Part shown: one piece after another, positions 12,514 to 23,486 of the stretch
Position numbering within the stretch: position 1 is the stretch's first letter
Layout: every line of letters starts with the position of its first letter
DNA from: Dillenia suffruticosa
Lineage: Eukaryota > Streptophyta > Magnoliopsida > Dilleniales > Dilleniaceae
DNA: 64,000 nucleotides
Assembly (NCBI GenBank): GCA_033439265.1
Contig: JAVTVX010000001.1
Span: 1,753,501-1,817,500 of the forward strand
Direction: 5' to 3'
Notes under the pieces: generated by a model
Database searches by the model: none
What the model saw: only the letters and a program-made list of their open reading frames with translations
Told to the model about the DNA's origin: nothing
Made by a program: the position numbers and the translations under genes

Positions 12514-14293
12514 TCATCAATTAGGTTATCTTAGTTAATATGTTCTCTAAATATTCAATCATTAAAAGTTACTTGAAAATCATGTTTCTTATTTTTCCAA
12601 CTGTAGTTGTTTGATGTACCCTCGTGTTTAAATGTTGGATATGCTAATTTGGAAGATATTTTTCTTTTGAAGGTACCTATGGTTACTACAGAGTCTGGAT
12701 TACAGTATAAAGATATAAAAGTTGGGGAAGGCCCTAGCCCACCCATCGGTTTTCAGGTGCGTACACCGCTGTCCTTTCAATCTGCATGGGCCAAGTAGGG
12801 GAAAAGACTTTGAGTGACAACCTTAGAGACTTGGTTCATATACATATACATGGTATGTGATTGTCCTATCTCCACTAATTATGAAACAGAAGCAAGAAAC
12901 CATTTACTGCCAGACCATGGGATTAGAGCAGCATGGGAGACAACCATTCTAATAAAGTACACGCCCACATTTCACCCTTTTCTGCTAGTGAATTTTTTTG
13001 ATTGTTTTTTCCTTGCTTCCACATAGGATCTATTATCTTCCATGTTTTAACAGCTTCATATGTTCCTTGCTTTGGAGATGTTGTTCTGTGCAGAGAGATG
13101 ATCAGTATAATCTGGTTGACTCTGCAGATTTGTGGATAAAAATTGAAAACTACTAGGAGATACTTTTCTGGTCACAAACTGAATAGTGAAATCATGTTTA
13201 TCTTTCTAGTCTTTTAGAACTATTGACTGATATACCAACTCATCAAGCAAGAAAAGGCTTTTTTTTATGTTGTTTTCCTTCTTATTTAGTAACAATGGAA
13301 ACCTCAGCGAGTACCCTTTGGATTTATGGCTGCAAATTGTTTGTCAAATACAATTATATCCTACACTGTCACAAAGTCCCTGGTAGCTGGCAATGCATCT
13401 TATATTTATGTCTGCACGGTCAAAAGCTATGTCGTTGGGTTAGAGCATGCTGCTTCTAGCTTGTTTCCCCTTTTAGTCAATCCATTCCCTCCCTCCCTCC
13501 GTTACACAAAAAAGAAAAAATAAACCAATGAACAGTTTATCCGCTCTGAAGACTATATCTTACTTCCCGTGAATGGATTGTCAACATTTTGTGAACCGAC
13601 ATGATCAAAAAGAAATTAGTTTTGTGATTTGATTGGACTTTATTAGCATCAAATTCTCAACGAAAAGGTAAAGCCTAGTTGCAATCACTATTCTTTAGTG
13701 AATTAAGAATTGATTGTAGCCCGTTGTTCTTATTCCATAGAAGCAGGGGTCTTGCCTGCAGTAAATTACATGTTTTCATCATAAGTCTCAAGACTCCTCT
13801 TCATGCTAACATCCACCATTATGCAGGTAGCTGCAAATTATGTTGCCATGATTCCCTCAGTACAAGTATTTGACAGGTAATTATTTTGATTGATTTTCAG
13901 TATGGCAGCCTTTTGCAGTCTGGCCCCCTCACCTCGCATTTTTTCAAGATGTTCTTTCTTTCCTTCTTTTCATTTTTTTTCTTAGTTTTAATCAACCTTT
14001 TGGCTTGCTATTTGATTACTCCAGATAAGAATATTAAACAAAAGGGCTTGAACAGTAGCAATAAATATGAAAAAGTGGTGTTAATAGACAGTAATTTATT
14101 AATTGGATTTGCATAATCACATTTTGATTGGTTTTTATGGTAAGAGATCAGGAGCGAGATTATCAAAATGCCCCTAAGATGCTAATTGAGGGAAATGGGA
14201 AGTAAGTTACCTAGGTTTGCAAATCACAAGACACCCGAATCTCCAACCCAATGTTATAGTTACATGCTCGTTCATCTGTGTTTCTTTTTCCTG

Positions 14294-14429
14294 GCATGAG
14301 AAGAAAAGAGCAAAGTGTAGCCAAGGACAACCTGCCAGACTCTGCAGGGACAAAGCATTGTTACTTTGTTACAATTCGGGCAAGTCATCCTTGTCTACAA
14401 TCTACTCTGCCTCTTTATTCAAGACATGA
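14294..14429 (-). ncRNA. MIR169: MIR169-like precursor hairpin A
   Basis: An imperfect inverted repeat whose minus-strand 5' arm (14377-14397) reads TAGACAAGGATGACTTGCC, the miR169 sequence with one change (A for C at position 4). The opposite arm, GGCAGGTTGTCCTTGGCTA on the minus strand (14318-14336), pairs with it and resembles miR169 star sequences. miR169 guides cleavage of NF-YA transcription-factor mRNAs. It is antisense inside the FKBP intron. The change in the seed region may reduce activity. Confidence 0.65.
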
Positions 14430-14520
14430 ACGCTACAAGGCCTTTAACTGTTCTTACTTCTATCATGCTTTTCTGTAAGAGTATCTTGATTGATAATTTC
14501 AAGTGCAACGCAGTGTCATC

Positions 14521-14528
14521 TATATATA
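14521..14528 (-). promoter_or_regulatory. TATA box of MIR169-like unit A
   Basis: TATATATA lies about 90 bases upstream (minus strand) of hairpin A, and the equivalent spot in the duplicate block has the same octamer (19896-19903), so it is conserved between copies. Confidence 0.5.
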
Positions 14529-14727
14529 GTGCTGCTAACTTATAAAATAGTTGAGGGATATGCTAATAAAATATAATATATAATAATTAAATATCGAAAT
14601 AATACAATGAATTATTTGTGGTTGCTCGTGGGACAAGTGGGAGTAGACTTGTGCAACTGGGATGTTTACAACGTGGTGTGCTTTTGGACTAGCCTTTGAA
14701 AGATTCAAAGGGTCACAGAATAATGTA

Positions 14728-14741
14728 ATTGGTCAACCAAT
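14728..14741. promoter_or_regulatory. inverted CCAAT pair upstream of MIR169-like unit A
   Basis: ATTGG-TCAA-CCAAT, two facing NF-Y-type CCAAT boxes, about 200 bp upstream of the TATA box on the minus strand. In the duplicate block the left half (ATTGG, 20172-20176) is kept and the right half is CCTAT. Confidence 0.45.
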
Positions 14742-15100
14742 CAGATATATTTGATGCAAGTGGAAAAGGATAGATTTCTTTTCCGATCATTACCTATAAA
14801 ATTTATGGCAGTCTTGAGCATTTCAAAATGGATTATTCCTTTCTTAATATGAATTATAATGCTGTGAAAGTTGGAGCTCTGAAGCGCCACTTCTACCCTA
14901 AGACCTAGTGTTAGCAAAGCTTATCTAAACTAATTATAACCACTTCCTTTACATAGGTAACACCTAGATAATGCAGATTGTATGACCATCTTATTGATGA
15001 TTATGACAGTAGAATTATCACTGGCATTTGACTTGCAAACAAAATACTCTGCATGGATTAGTTTCAAATGAATTTGTCCATGTATGCACATGCATGCAGA

Positions 15101-15155
15101 GAGAGAGAGAGAGAGAGAGGGAGGGAGGGAGGGAGGGAGGGAGGGAGGGAGGGAG
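15101..15155. repeat. (GA)n/(GGGA)n microsatellite
   Basis: A (GA)n run passes into a GGGA tetranucleotide array within FKBP intron 4. Frames across it are repeat translations only. Confidence 0.9.
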
Positions 15156-16213
15156 AGGAAAATGATAATGTAACTTAGCAGGAAGTCCACATTCTTGGAG
15201 ATGAATTTCTCTACCCCCGACTGCACTTATCTCTCCTTCCTCCACCCCCTCTCTGTACATGTTTCCCATCAATTTGGGTACTTGGCATGGTCTTAATGTT
15301 CACTGTTTTTACTGATCCACTTTCTCTTTAATTTCACAGTTCTTTGGAAAAAGGTCAGCCTTACATTTTTCGCGTCAGCTCAGGTCAGGTAGGACGGAGT
15401 AACATTCAAAACAGAGATGTTTGCTAGTTTGAAACTCAATTTAAAGAGCATATCATTATGGAAAATGGAGTGAAATTCTAGGACTTGCCCTTTTTTAAAC
15501 CCCTGTGATGGAGGCTGCTATAAGTTTTAGCTTAAATGTGGCATGACGTAGTTTCCTACACTGGTTTCTTTCTTCTGTCTGTCTTATTTACCTATCAAAA
15601 TGGAGCAAACCTTAGGTATTTGATTAGGCTCTCTGGCAAGAAAGCTAGAGTGCTTTTGTGTTTTTGTAAGTAGGCTTTTAAGCATCATTTGGAAGGCATT
15701 GAGACACTTAATGAAAGAATATATTGATTTCTGTTATTCACTTATCCTGATGCTGGTAATTGTTATATACTTGACGAGAATAGGTGATCAAGGGACTTGA
15801 CGAAGGGATTCTGAGCATGAAATCTGGAGGAAAACGTCGATTGTACATTCCAGGATCAGTAAGTATTTTTCAGTCACTACTCCAAATTTAAATGAATAAA
15901 TAACATCCTTGATGTTCTTGATTAGCATATATCCCTCCTACAGACTCTTTGATTATGCTCTTAGGCTGGCTGGCTTTTTAGTGAACAAGGAGAATGTCAT
16001 GCCCTTTCCATACCATTTAACAAATTGTGTACAAGGTTTTACTGCTGCTAACTTGTATGAGGGTGTTATTTCTGGTTATTTCTTCTTGAATAATTGGCAT
16101 TCCCAAAAGGTCTAACATCAGCCCCAGGCAGGCCAAGAGTTGCTCCAAACAGTGCGGTGATTTTTTATGTGAGCTTGGAATATATATCAGGTCTTGAGCT
16201 GGATGAAGAGTGA

Positions 16214-17274
16214 TCATGATTACATCAGCCTCACCATTTCTCATGAAATCAATAGGGTTGTTAGAGACTTGAGTAGTGTCACATGTACCCTGACACTACC
16301 CGGTCAAAGCTCAATTCAAGTTCGGGTATTTTGATATCGAGCTCGATCCCAAACCCATATTGTGTCGAGTTCGAAAGTTTGTCGAGTTACCGATATAATT
16401 ATATATATATTTTAAATAATTTTGATATTTAAAATTATATTTCTATGAATGATTTTTTAAATATATTATTCAAGATCAATTAATTAAAAGAGAATATAAT
16501 TTAATTAATCTCTTGATACCACCCGTAACACTACTCGATACTCGATGACACTTCAAGTCGAGTTCAAGCTCAAGAAATGCAAGCTCGAAGAGTTCAATCT
16601 CATCTAATCAATACTCGAGCCATGCTGAGCTCGAGTTCGGGAATTGATACTATCCGATTCGATTCAAGTGTTATTAACACCCATAGTAGTCAGCAAAGGA
16701 CCTATTTAAGACCAGTTCGGAGCAACCCTCTTGCATTCTTTGGTCTCTCCTATCTCTGTGTCTCAGCATTGTTAATAAGAAATTTCAATTTCTTTTTTTG
16801 ATAAAATCGATAGAAGAGAAATTAAAGAATTATAAATTGATTTCATGCCCTCACAATTCTAGCATATAAATAACCCTCTTAGAAATTATTACAACATTTT
16901 TTTTTAACTATAAACTTCTCTCTCTCTCTCTCTCTCTCTCAATTATTGCCTTTTTAATTTTTCTAATTATTTTATTAAATACTAAAATTTTTAATTTGGA
17001 CAATACTTGAGATTTTGTATATATATATGGGCATCCAATATGTATTGTATATGAAATGTTAATGATTAAACCACCATTTTCTTTTATTTTTATAATTCTC
17101 CTTCTTATCAAAAAGTTCATATAATTACAGTTTTCAAGTCCAATTTTAAAAATAATAATAAAAAAAGAGCAAAAGAAATTCTTCCAAGTACACCAAATAA
17201 GACATGACATCTTACCTTAATTCCTATGATATTACAGAAACAGACACTTATGTTTGTGCACAGAAATTTTAATT

Positions 17275-17322
<48 letters not shown>

Positions 17323-17337
17323 CCTTAAACTTTGATT
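16214..17337. other. convergent intergenic region
   Basis: Lies between the FKBP 3' end and the 3' end of the minus-strand gene at 17338. It has short CTCGAG-rich near-repeats at 16300-16680, two pyrimidine/purine tracts ((CT)n at 16918-16940; (AG)n at 17281-17317) and no recognised gene. Confidence 0.6.
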
Positions 17338-17853
17338 TTAACCGGATAAGCTAAGGAAGATAGAGGTGGCAACACCAAGAGCGTAGACCCCAATAACAGA
17401 CCCAACCAAGTCCTTCCCAGACCGAGTCACCAACCCCAACCCAGCGATTCCGGCGACCCCAACTGGGACCCTTGTCAAGAGCGCTTTTCTCACATTCCCA
17501 ACCACTACCTCACCAAACACAGCCGCCGCAAAAACCCTGAACTCGTCGATTCCGAGAACTTGAAGCGGCCCGGATGAAGAGGAGGGCACGGCAGCTTTGA
17601 AGGCTCTGTCGACTTGGGATTGAGAAGGAGGGTGCGGGACCCAGTTCTTGATGAGAGAGAGAGGATAGGAGAGACAGAGGTGGGTATGGATTGAGGTAGT
17701 GGCGGAGTGGAGTTGGTAAGGGAGGACTCCTGGAAAGGCGTGTTGGGTTAGGGTTAGACACTCTGCGTATACCGTTTCCACCGCTGTGTTGAATTCTTGC
17801 GATTTTGTTAGGGTATCGTGGACTCGTTTCGAAGTTGAGAGTGATTGCCCCAT
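17338..17853 (-). CDS. conserved plant protein of unknown function (171 aa)
   Basis: A single-exon frame of 171 codons. It begins MGQSLSTSKR, where Gly2 followed by Ser in the next positions would suit N-myristoylation. Residues about 1-75 are mixed and probably helical; 76-92 are Pro/Ser-rich; residues about 93-171 (LGIDEFRVFAAAVFGEVVVG, then two Gly/Val/Ala-rich hydrophobic runs VPVGVAGIAGLGLV and LVGSVIGVYALGVATSIFL) look like a membrane-associated hairpin with glycine-zipper spacing. I do not recognise a named domain. GC content is higher than in the flanks, as for a real exon, and its start faces the PPR gene across 406 bp, a divergent pair. No frame break is seen. Confidence 0.75.
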   Translation of the reverse strand: MGQSLSTSKRVHDTLTKSQEFNTAVETVYAECLTLTQHAFPGVLPYQLHSATTSIHTHLCLSYPLSLIKNWVPHPPSQSQVDRAFKAAVPSSSSGPLQVLGIDEFRVFAAAVFGEVVVGNVRKALLTRVPVGVAGIAGLGLVTRSGKDLVGSVIGVYALGVATSIFLSLSG

Positions 17854-17961
17854 CTCTCTCTCTTGTTTGGCGGAGATTTCAGAAGCTGGCTATTATACCA
17901 TCCGAGGGGTAATTTGGTAATTTGAGCTTCTTTGTCCGCCTGTCAGCAAGTGTTCTGTATT

Positions 17962-17998
<37 letters not shown>

Positions 17999-18259
17999 GC
18001 CCTCTCTCCCTCTCTCGTCTCAAAGGGGTTCTATCCATTTTCAAATTCAATTTGTTCTATTGGATTTCTATCAGAATCCCCAAATCTCGTCTTGATTCAA
18101 TTTATCCTCTCTCTGTCTATTAGAATTCGTAATCTCAGTTCTGCAATTCTGTGGCATCATTAGTCATTGCCCTATCCATCAGATTGTTTCCTAATTTCGG
18201 ATCTCTCTATCTCTCTCCAACTTGTCCTTTTTGCAAATTTGTGCAAAATTGGAGACACT
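17854..18259. promoter_or_regulatory. divergent promoter and leader with (CT)n tract
   Basis: Separates the minus-strand 171-aa gene from the PPR gene. A (CT)n tract at 17965-17993 followed by pyrimidine-rich DNA looks like the 5' UTR of the PPR transcript. No TATA box is evident. Confidence 0.5.
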
Positions 18260-21200
18260 ATGCAAATGGATTCTCTCCGATTCCAATTTGGTCATGTGGG
18301 TTTTCTCCCAAAAACCCAAATGCCAACTTTCTGCCACAGACATAGTTCAGTCTGTATTATACTGCGTGCTTCACCAAAAATATTTTGTGGTTTGAGAAAT
18401 GGGCCAAGAAAACCCATGTGGAGGTCAAGAATATTGTCCACAGAAGCAATTCAAGTTGTTCAATCTCTTAAATTGGCAAAGTCTACTTCAAAATTGGACG
18501 AAGTGTTCAATAGTAGGCTCACTAGGCTCTTAAAAGCAGACTTAATGGATACATTGGCTGAGTTGCAGAGGCAGAATGAGTTGGATTTAGCACTTAAGGT
18601 TTGCTCATGTTTACTTTTGACTTTATTAGGACTAAACTTGGTCTATGTTTGCATTGGATAGTACGATAAAATTGGATTACTCTCTTCCAAGTAAAATGTT
18701 ACACGACGAGGCATATTCACCAAGGAAAACCATGGTGTGCAATTTTTTCAAGATGGATTTTTTTTTTTTTTTTTTTGACAATTCTGATCAAAATTTTGCT
18801 TCTATTAGTATATTAATTGCTTATTGTGGATGACGATAATAAACGAAAACAATAATTGTAGTAGTTGTTGTTGTATTGGAAGTGCTATAAGTTGAAAAAA
18901 GCTGAAAACCTTTATTAAATTGATTTTTCATAATCACATTTTGATTGATTCTATGGCAAATGAAAACACCTATTAGACAATAATGTCAATGGCGAATACA
19001 ACAACATTTCATGGGTAACAAAGATATTGGATTATGTCACTGTAAATAAAGGTTCGCCCATTTGGTCCCACTTTGTTTGTTAATGGAAAATTCTTATCTC
19101 TTCTTTTCCCTAACAGAAAGATTATTTGACATTCTTATATTACTACGTGGGTGTGATGAAATGATGAACTGGGGGGGGGGGGTTTATAACATTTGACAGT
19201 GACTTAAACAATGACATTTGAATGTGTGAATTTGTTTTGCAAGAGGAAGAAATTATCAAAAGGACTTCTAGTTTGCTAATTATGGAAAATGAAAGTAAGA
19301 CACTTTGTTTATGTGAGATGCCATGATGTCCATCTTGATATTTGTATTTGCATGTCTATTCGACCTGTTTTGGTTCCTGGCATGAGAAGAAAAGACCAAA
19401 ATGTAGCCAAGAACAACCTGCCTGATCATAGACGATTGCATTGTTGCTTTGGTGCAATTCGGGCAGGTCATCCTTGGCTACAATCTAATCTCTGCTTCTT
19501 CATGTGAGACATGAACACTATGAGCCCTTGATCACTTCATAGTTGTATCATCCTTTTCCATTACAATACTATTATTGGTTCATGATTTCTAGTTGCAATA
19601 TCTGAGACACTATAATGTCCATCTTGGTATTGGATTTGCTTGTCTGTTCTATTGTGTCCTAATTCCTGGCATAAGAAGGAAAGAGCAAAATGTAGCCAAG
19701 AACAACCTGCCAGATGAACATTGATTAAGCATTGTTGCTTTGGTATAATTTGGGCAACTCATCCTTGGCTACAATCTACACTCTGCCTCTTCATGCCAGT
19801 CATGAACACTCTGCACCATTGATCACTTCACACTTTTGTCATACTTTTCTGTTACAACAATCTTAGTTCATGATTTCTAGTGTAATGCGATGGCGTATAT
19901 ATATGGTGCTGCGAGCTGGCAGAATAGTTGAGGAATGTGTTTAGGTTAATGTCTCAATAATTCTCCCATTATCTTGAGCTGTGAAAATACAAGATTGAAT
20001 AAGTTCAATCCAAGTTAGAGAAATAATGAATTGATTCTTGTTATAGAATCTAATCACAGAATTTTTGTGGATGTTTGTGGGACAAGTGGGAGTAGACTTG
20101 TGCGATTGTGATGTTCAGAACATGATTTGCTTTTGGACCAGCCTTTGAAACATCCAGTCACAGAATATGTAATTGGTCAACCTATCAGATATTTTTTATG
20201 CAACTCTAAAAGTATGGAATTGTTTTGTAGTTTTTCCAAATGTGGAAAGTGTCAGCGTGAGATATTTTAGACATGAATTGTAAAATTAATGTAACACATC
20301 TAAGAACAGTTAATAAGCATAAGCTAGCTAGTTGGGCAGAGCATGCTTTTTCCATGAGAGATGGATTGATTTTAATCAATTGTACTGGTGATGGTGAAGG
20401 CAAGAGCTGTAAAGCACCAGTTATCTATAGGCCCAAGCTAGAGTATTAGCTTATCAAAACTAGACATGACTTCTTGCTTTACATGGGTAACTTCCGCCAG
20501 GTTACAATCATGTTTCAGCAAATGTCAATTCTTGAATAAATTATGTGAAAATGTAACTAAAACATTGTTATCGTTTCAACTTGGTTTATGGATTCTGGCC
20601 ATACTTAGGGATGCAGAACGTAAACTTACTGAACTAGAAAATAATCACACCACAGTCATGGCCCTAGTTTTGTGACTTGCTAGTGTCTCAAGGAGACTAT
20701 TTGATTTTCATTTCAACTTCCTATTTATCTGAAATGGTATCAGGACTTTAGGTCTTTGAACATGTGAGGAAGGAAGTATGGTACACCCCCGATTTGTCCT
20801 TGTTCTATGATATGATTCGGATGCTGGGGAAAAACAAGCTGATAGATATGGCTGAGAGTCTTTTCTCTGAAGTAAAGAAGGAAGGCTTGGAACCTGACAC
20901 CAGAGTGTACACTGAAATGTTAGGAGCGTATCTAGGTGTGGGTTTGGTGGAAAAGGCAATGGACACGTATAGACTGATGAAGGCATCTGGTTGTACCCCA
21001 GATAAGTTGACCTTCACGATTTTAATCAAGAACCTGGAGAATGCAGGGGAAGAAGAACTTGCAACAACAGTGAAGAATGAATGTGCTAAATGTTTGGATT
21101 ACCCAGAGCAATTCCTCAAACATATCGAGATGAAATATGTGAGAAATCTCACTCTCTTACTCTTATCATAAATAATTCAGTTCTTATTCTACATTATTTT

Positions 21201-22019
21201 CTGCCACCTAGTTACTTCTAGTGGTTACTGTTTTGTTACTATTAAGTTCTCTTTCCTTTTTACAAGGGGGACATTTATAATTTCATGCTTCCTGTTTTTT
21301 AATTTGCTAGGATAGGGGGTGGGGGAGTTGGGAGCCTTGAACCCAGTTGGTATGAACCCTGTCTTTCAGCCACTTTGCTCTCTTTTGTTGCCTATTTACT
21401 TAAATTTAATATATACGAATTTCTGAAACCGGATGCTCGAAATTTGCTGATTTTGTGATAAAAATTGTCCTTGCATGTGAGAATGCTTGAATGCCATAAA
21501 GCTAATGCAAATTCTTTGAATGCATATATATGACAACCTTTGTCGTGCTTTCCTTGTGGATAATTGTGCGCAGCTCAAATCGATCTTTGTTGCCTCTTTT
21601 TTTGTGCTTTTTTCTTGGCAAGGAGGGAAAGAAGAATATATCCCCACATCAACATGACGGAGGGTAGCAACTACAGGAAAAAGATTTCTTTGCCCTACCC
21701 ATTTGCTGTTAGCTTGTCTAACCCTGAAACAAAATTTCACCCATTGCTTTGGCTAATTTTACTCTTGAACAGCCTATGAGAAAGGGAAGAATCACTGTCT
21801 GTCTATGCTTTCTTTGACAACAAAATAATGGACCCAGCAATGCTGAAAGTACTTAAACTGTTTTTCCGTAACAGATACCAAGAATATAGAACAATGCTTT
21901 TCACTTTCTGCAATTTCCAAGAGGAGCATTGATTTCTGCCAAATGACTGATACCATCCGTGTTGATACTTAGCCTTCTTGCTGGTATTGTTTGGTGTTGT
22001 TATCCCATTTTCCAGCTTA

Positions 22020-22051
<32 letters not shown>

Positions 22052-22375
22052 CCCTTCTCTTTTTGTGGTTCAAATGCAATGGCCTTTTTTTGGTCCTTAC
22101 ATGAGGTGAGGTGAGGTACCAATAGGCTGCATGAGCCGGTGTTTGATGCAATGTTTAAATTTCTTTAATTAGGTTATTTAGTATATTGGACGTCAATGTG
22201 CTTGTACATTATACTTGAAAGCTGTATCATTGGATGAAAAAACGACTAGGCAGTGCAACCTTATGTTTTGTTGGTAATCAGTACCTGTTCTTGATTCTTA
22301 TCTCTGTAAATAATAGATTGATCATTTCATTATTGTGATGTCCAGCCAAAGCGAAGGTCTTTGGATCTCGTTTGA
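18260..22375 (+). CDS. short P-class pentatricopeptide repeat protein, THA8-like
   Basis: PPR proteins bind organellar RNA. Three exons, 18260-18598, 20752-21138 and 22346-22375, join in frame to give 251 aa ending PKRRSLDLV. Donors are GTTTGC and GTGAGA; acceptors TTTAG and TCCAG. Residues 1-60 form a basic, Ser-rich targeting peptide; residues about 66-113 carry STEAIQVVQSLKLAKS and LLKADLMDTLAELQRQNELD. Three exact 35-residue PPR units follow at 127-161, 162-196 and 197-231, ending EGLEP, SGCTP and CLDYP. The arrangement matches the short PPR family containing THA8, which acts in chloroplast RNA splicing; which member it is I cannot say. An upstream in-frame ATG at 18167 would add 31 residues, but the ATG at 18260 fits better. 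Intron 1 holds two antisense MIR169-like hairpins. No break in frame is seen. Confidence 0.88.
19380..19503 (-). ncRNA. MIR169: MIR169-like precursor hairpin B
   Basis: The minus-strand 5' arm (19460-19480) begins TAGCCAAGGATGACCTGCC, miR169 with C for T at position 15. The other arm, at about 19403-19424, gives GGCAGGTTGTTCTTGGCTA. The stem extends on both sides with good complementarity. It is antisense in the first intron of the PPR gene. Confidence 0.72.
19666..19797 (-). ncRNA. MIR169: MIR169-like precursor hairpin C
   Basis: The minus-strand 5' arm (19751-19771) begins TAGCCAAGGATGAGTTGCC, miR169 with G for C at position 14; the opposite arm at 19692-19712 gives GGCAGGTTGTTCTTGGCTA. 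It lies 163 bases upstream (minus strand) of hairpin B, so one transcript could carry both. Confidence 0.7.
19896..19903 (-). promoter_or_regulatory. TATA box of MIR169-like units C/B
   Basis: TATATATA about 100 bases upstream of hairpin C on the minus strand, at the position equivalent to 14521-14528 of the other block. Confidence 0.5.
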
Positions 22376-23486
22376 AGTTCTGCATCACCTCTACTGCGAG
22401 TCAAAATAAATCATTAATGTATTTACAAGCTATCCATGATGGTGCATCACAGCTCAACAAACTGTTCACCAGGATTACCCTGTCGTAAATGACATTTGAG
22501 CTTGTATAAGATTGGAACAAGGTAATAGCTTGGCTTCTGATCAAAGAAAAATTATAGGCAGAAAGTGCCATTTTTTGTAGCCCCGGAAGTTTGGTTTTTA
22601 TGTAATTTATTGTGTACCCAATGTTGCTTCATAACATTGTCTATTTATCTTTTGCTTTATATGTGCGTTGATGTATTACACTTCTTATTCTTGATTGGTT
22701 CTAATAAGAACAACCCTTGTAGTCATCACTTTGGATGCCATATCAATGTGTCGTTTTTCTTTTTCTATTTCTTTGTTTCTTTCTTTTGCTATCTAAGAAC
22801 AACGAGCATTGTTAATCTTACCAAGTGATACCATGTGAATCCCCAAATGCAGTGGAACTCCGTGTCATACTTTTAACTTTAGGTTAAGTTTGTCGTTACA
22901 ACTTAACCAAAATGTCAAGTAGATTTTCACTTTTTGTTTTTTGGGGCCCGGGAGGGGGGGGGGGGGTTTGGTGGCTCCCCCACCCAAGTAGCTTATCAAT
23001 TTCTATCGATCATTGGGAAGGTTGGCATATGTCTATATTTGGATCAGCATTTGGGCATCTCATCGTTAAATGGGATTGTAACGCTTTTCACTTCAATTAA
23101 CTCGCACCATATGATCAAGAGCCCAATGAGTAAATTAAGAAAAAGAAGGGTATTTTATATATTTCATCTTCACCAATTACATCACAGTGAATTTACAAGC
23201 AGCTAATATCATTAGCACTTTATAAAGATAACAGTTATCAGTTGTTTTTGTCAGAAGAGAATCTACAAAGAAATGATTGAAAGTACAAACATCACAAGAC
23301 AATTACAGACCAAATATCCGAAATGTTTCATCCGTGTCCATACAAACAAACTTGTATTAGATCACTTAAAAATTCTATTGCAAGAAATCAAAAGCGAAAG
23401 GAGAAAAGGGAGGGGAAAAAATCTGGAGAGTTATAAATAAAAACGATCTGCTGATCCTTCTTTAGCTGACTAAGTGACTCAGGCAA
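22376..23486. other. PPR 3' UTR and intergenic region
   Basis: Begins with the 3' flank of the PPR gene. It has a poly-G run at about 22957-22967 and otherwise AT-rich unique-looking DNA. No gene is recognised. Confidence 0.5.

Larger units (their letters stand above)
14100..14975. repeat. duplicated MIR169 block, copy 1 (FKBP intron 4)
   Basis: This block is similar to 18905-20500 in the PPR intron. Shared landmarks in the same order: CATAATCACATTTTGATTG at its left end, the MIR169-like hairpin, a TATA box, GGGACAAGTGGGAGTAGACT, GTAATTGGTCAACC and TTTACATRGGTAAC. The second copy is longer because the hairpin unit is tandemly doubled there. Confidence 0.8.
11186..16213 (+). pseudogene. FKBP16-3: FKBP16-3-like chloroplast peptidyl-prolyl isomerase, probably broken
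   Basis: FKBP16-3 is a thylakoid-lumen immunophilin. Seven exons are read: 11186-11213, 11446-11688, 12673-12756, 13827-13876, 15340-15388, 15784-15858 and 16094-16213. Exon 1 begins MASSLLLPLG, start of a transit peptide. Diagnostic stretches are VPMVTTESGLQYKDIKVGEG, VAANYVAMIPSVQVFD, SSLEKGQPYIFRVSSGQ, VIKGLDEGILSMKSGGKRRL and LAFPKGLTSAPGRPRVAPNS. Exon 2 changes frame twice (near 11570 and 11637), each consistent with one lost base, with in-frame stop TAG at 11592-11594 otherwise. The last exon has no AG before TTG GCA TTC (16094); a TAA lies there instead. Residues usually constant in the family also differ (YIPGS, IFYVSLEYISG). It is therefore a recent pseudogene or carries assembly errors in exon 2; the lost acceptor favours decay. 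Confidence 0.75.
18905..20500. repeat. duplicated MIR169 block, copy 2 (PPR intron 1)
   Basis: Related to 14100-14975. Inside it a unit of about 300 bp (roughly 19300-19600 and 19600-19890) is repeated in tandem, each with one hairpin, with shared text such as GATGTCCATCTTG / AATGTCCATCTTG and TTCCTGGCAT before the hairpin. Confidence 0.8.

Noticed and set aside
14930-15272. Two Pro/Ser-rich minus-strand frames
   Set aside because: Generated by the (GA)n/(GGGA)n microsatellite in an intron.
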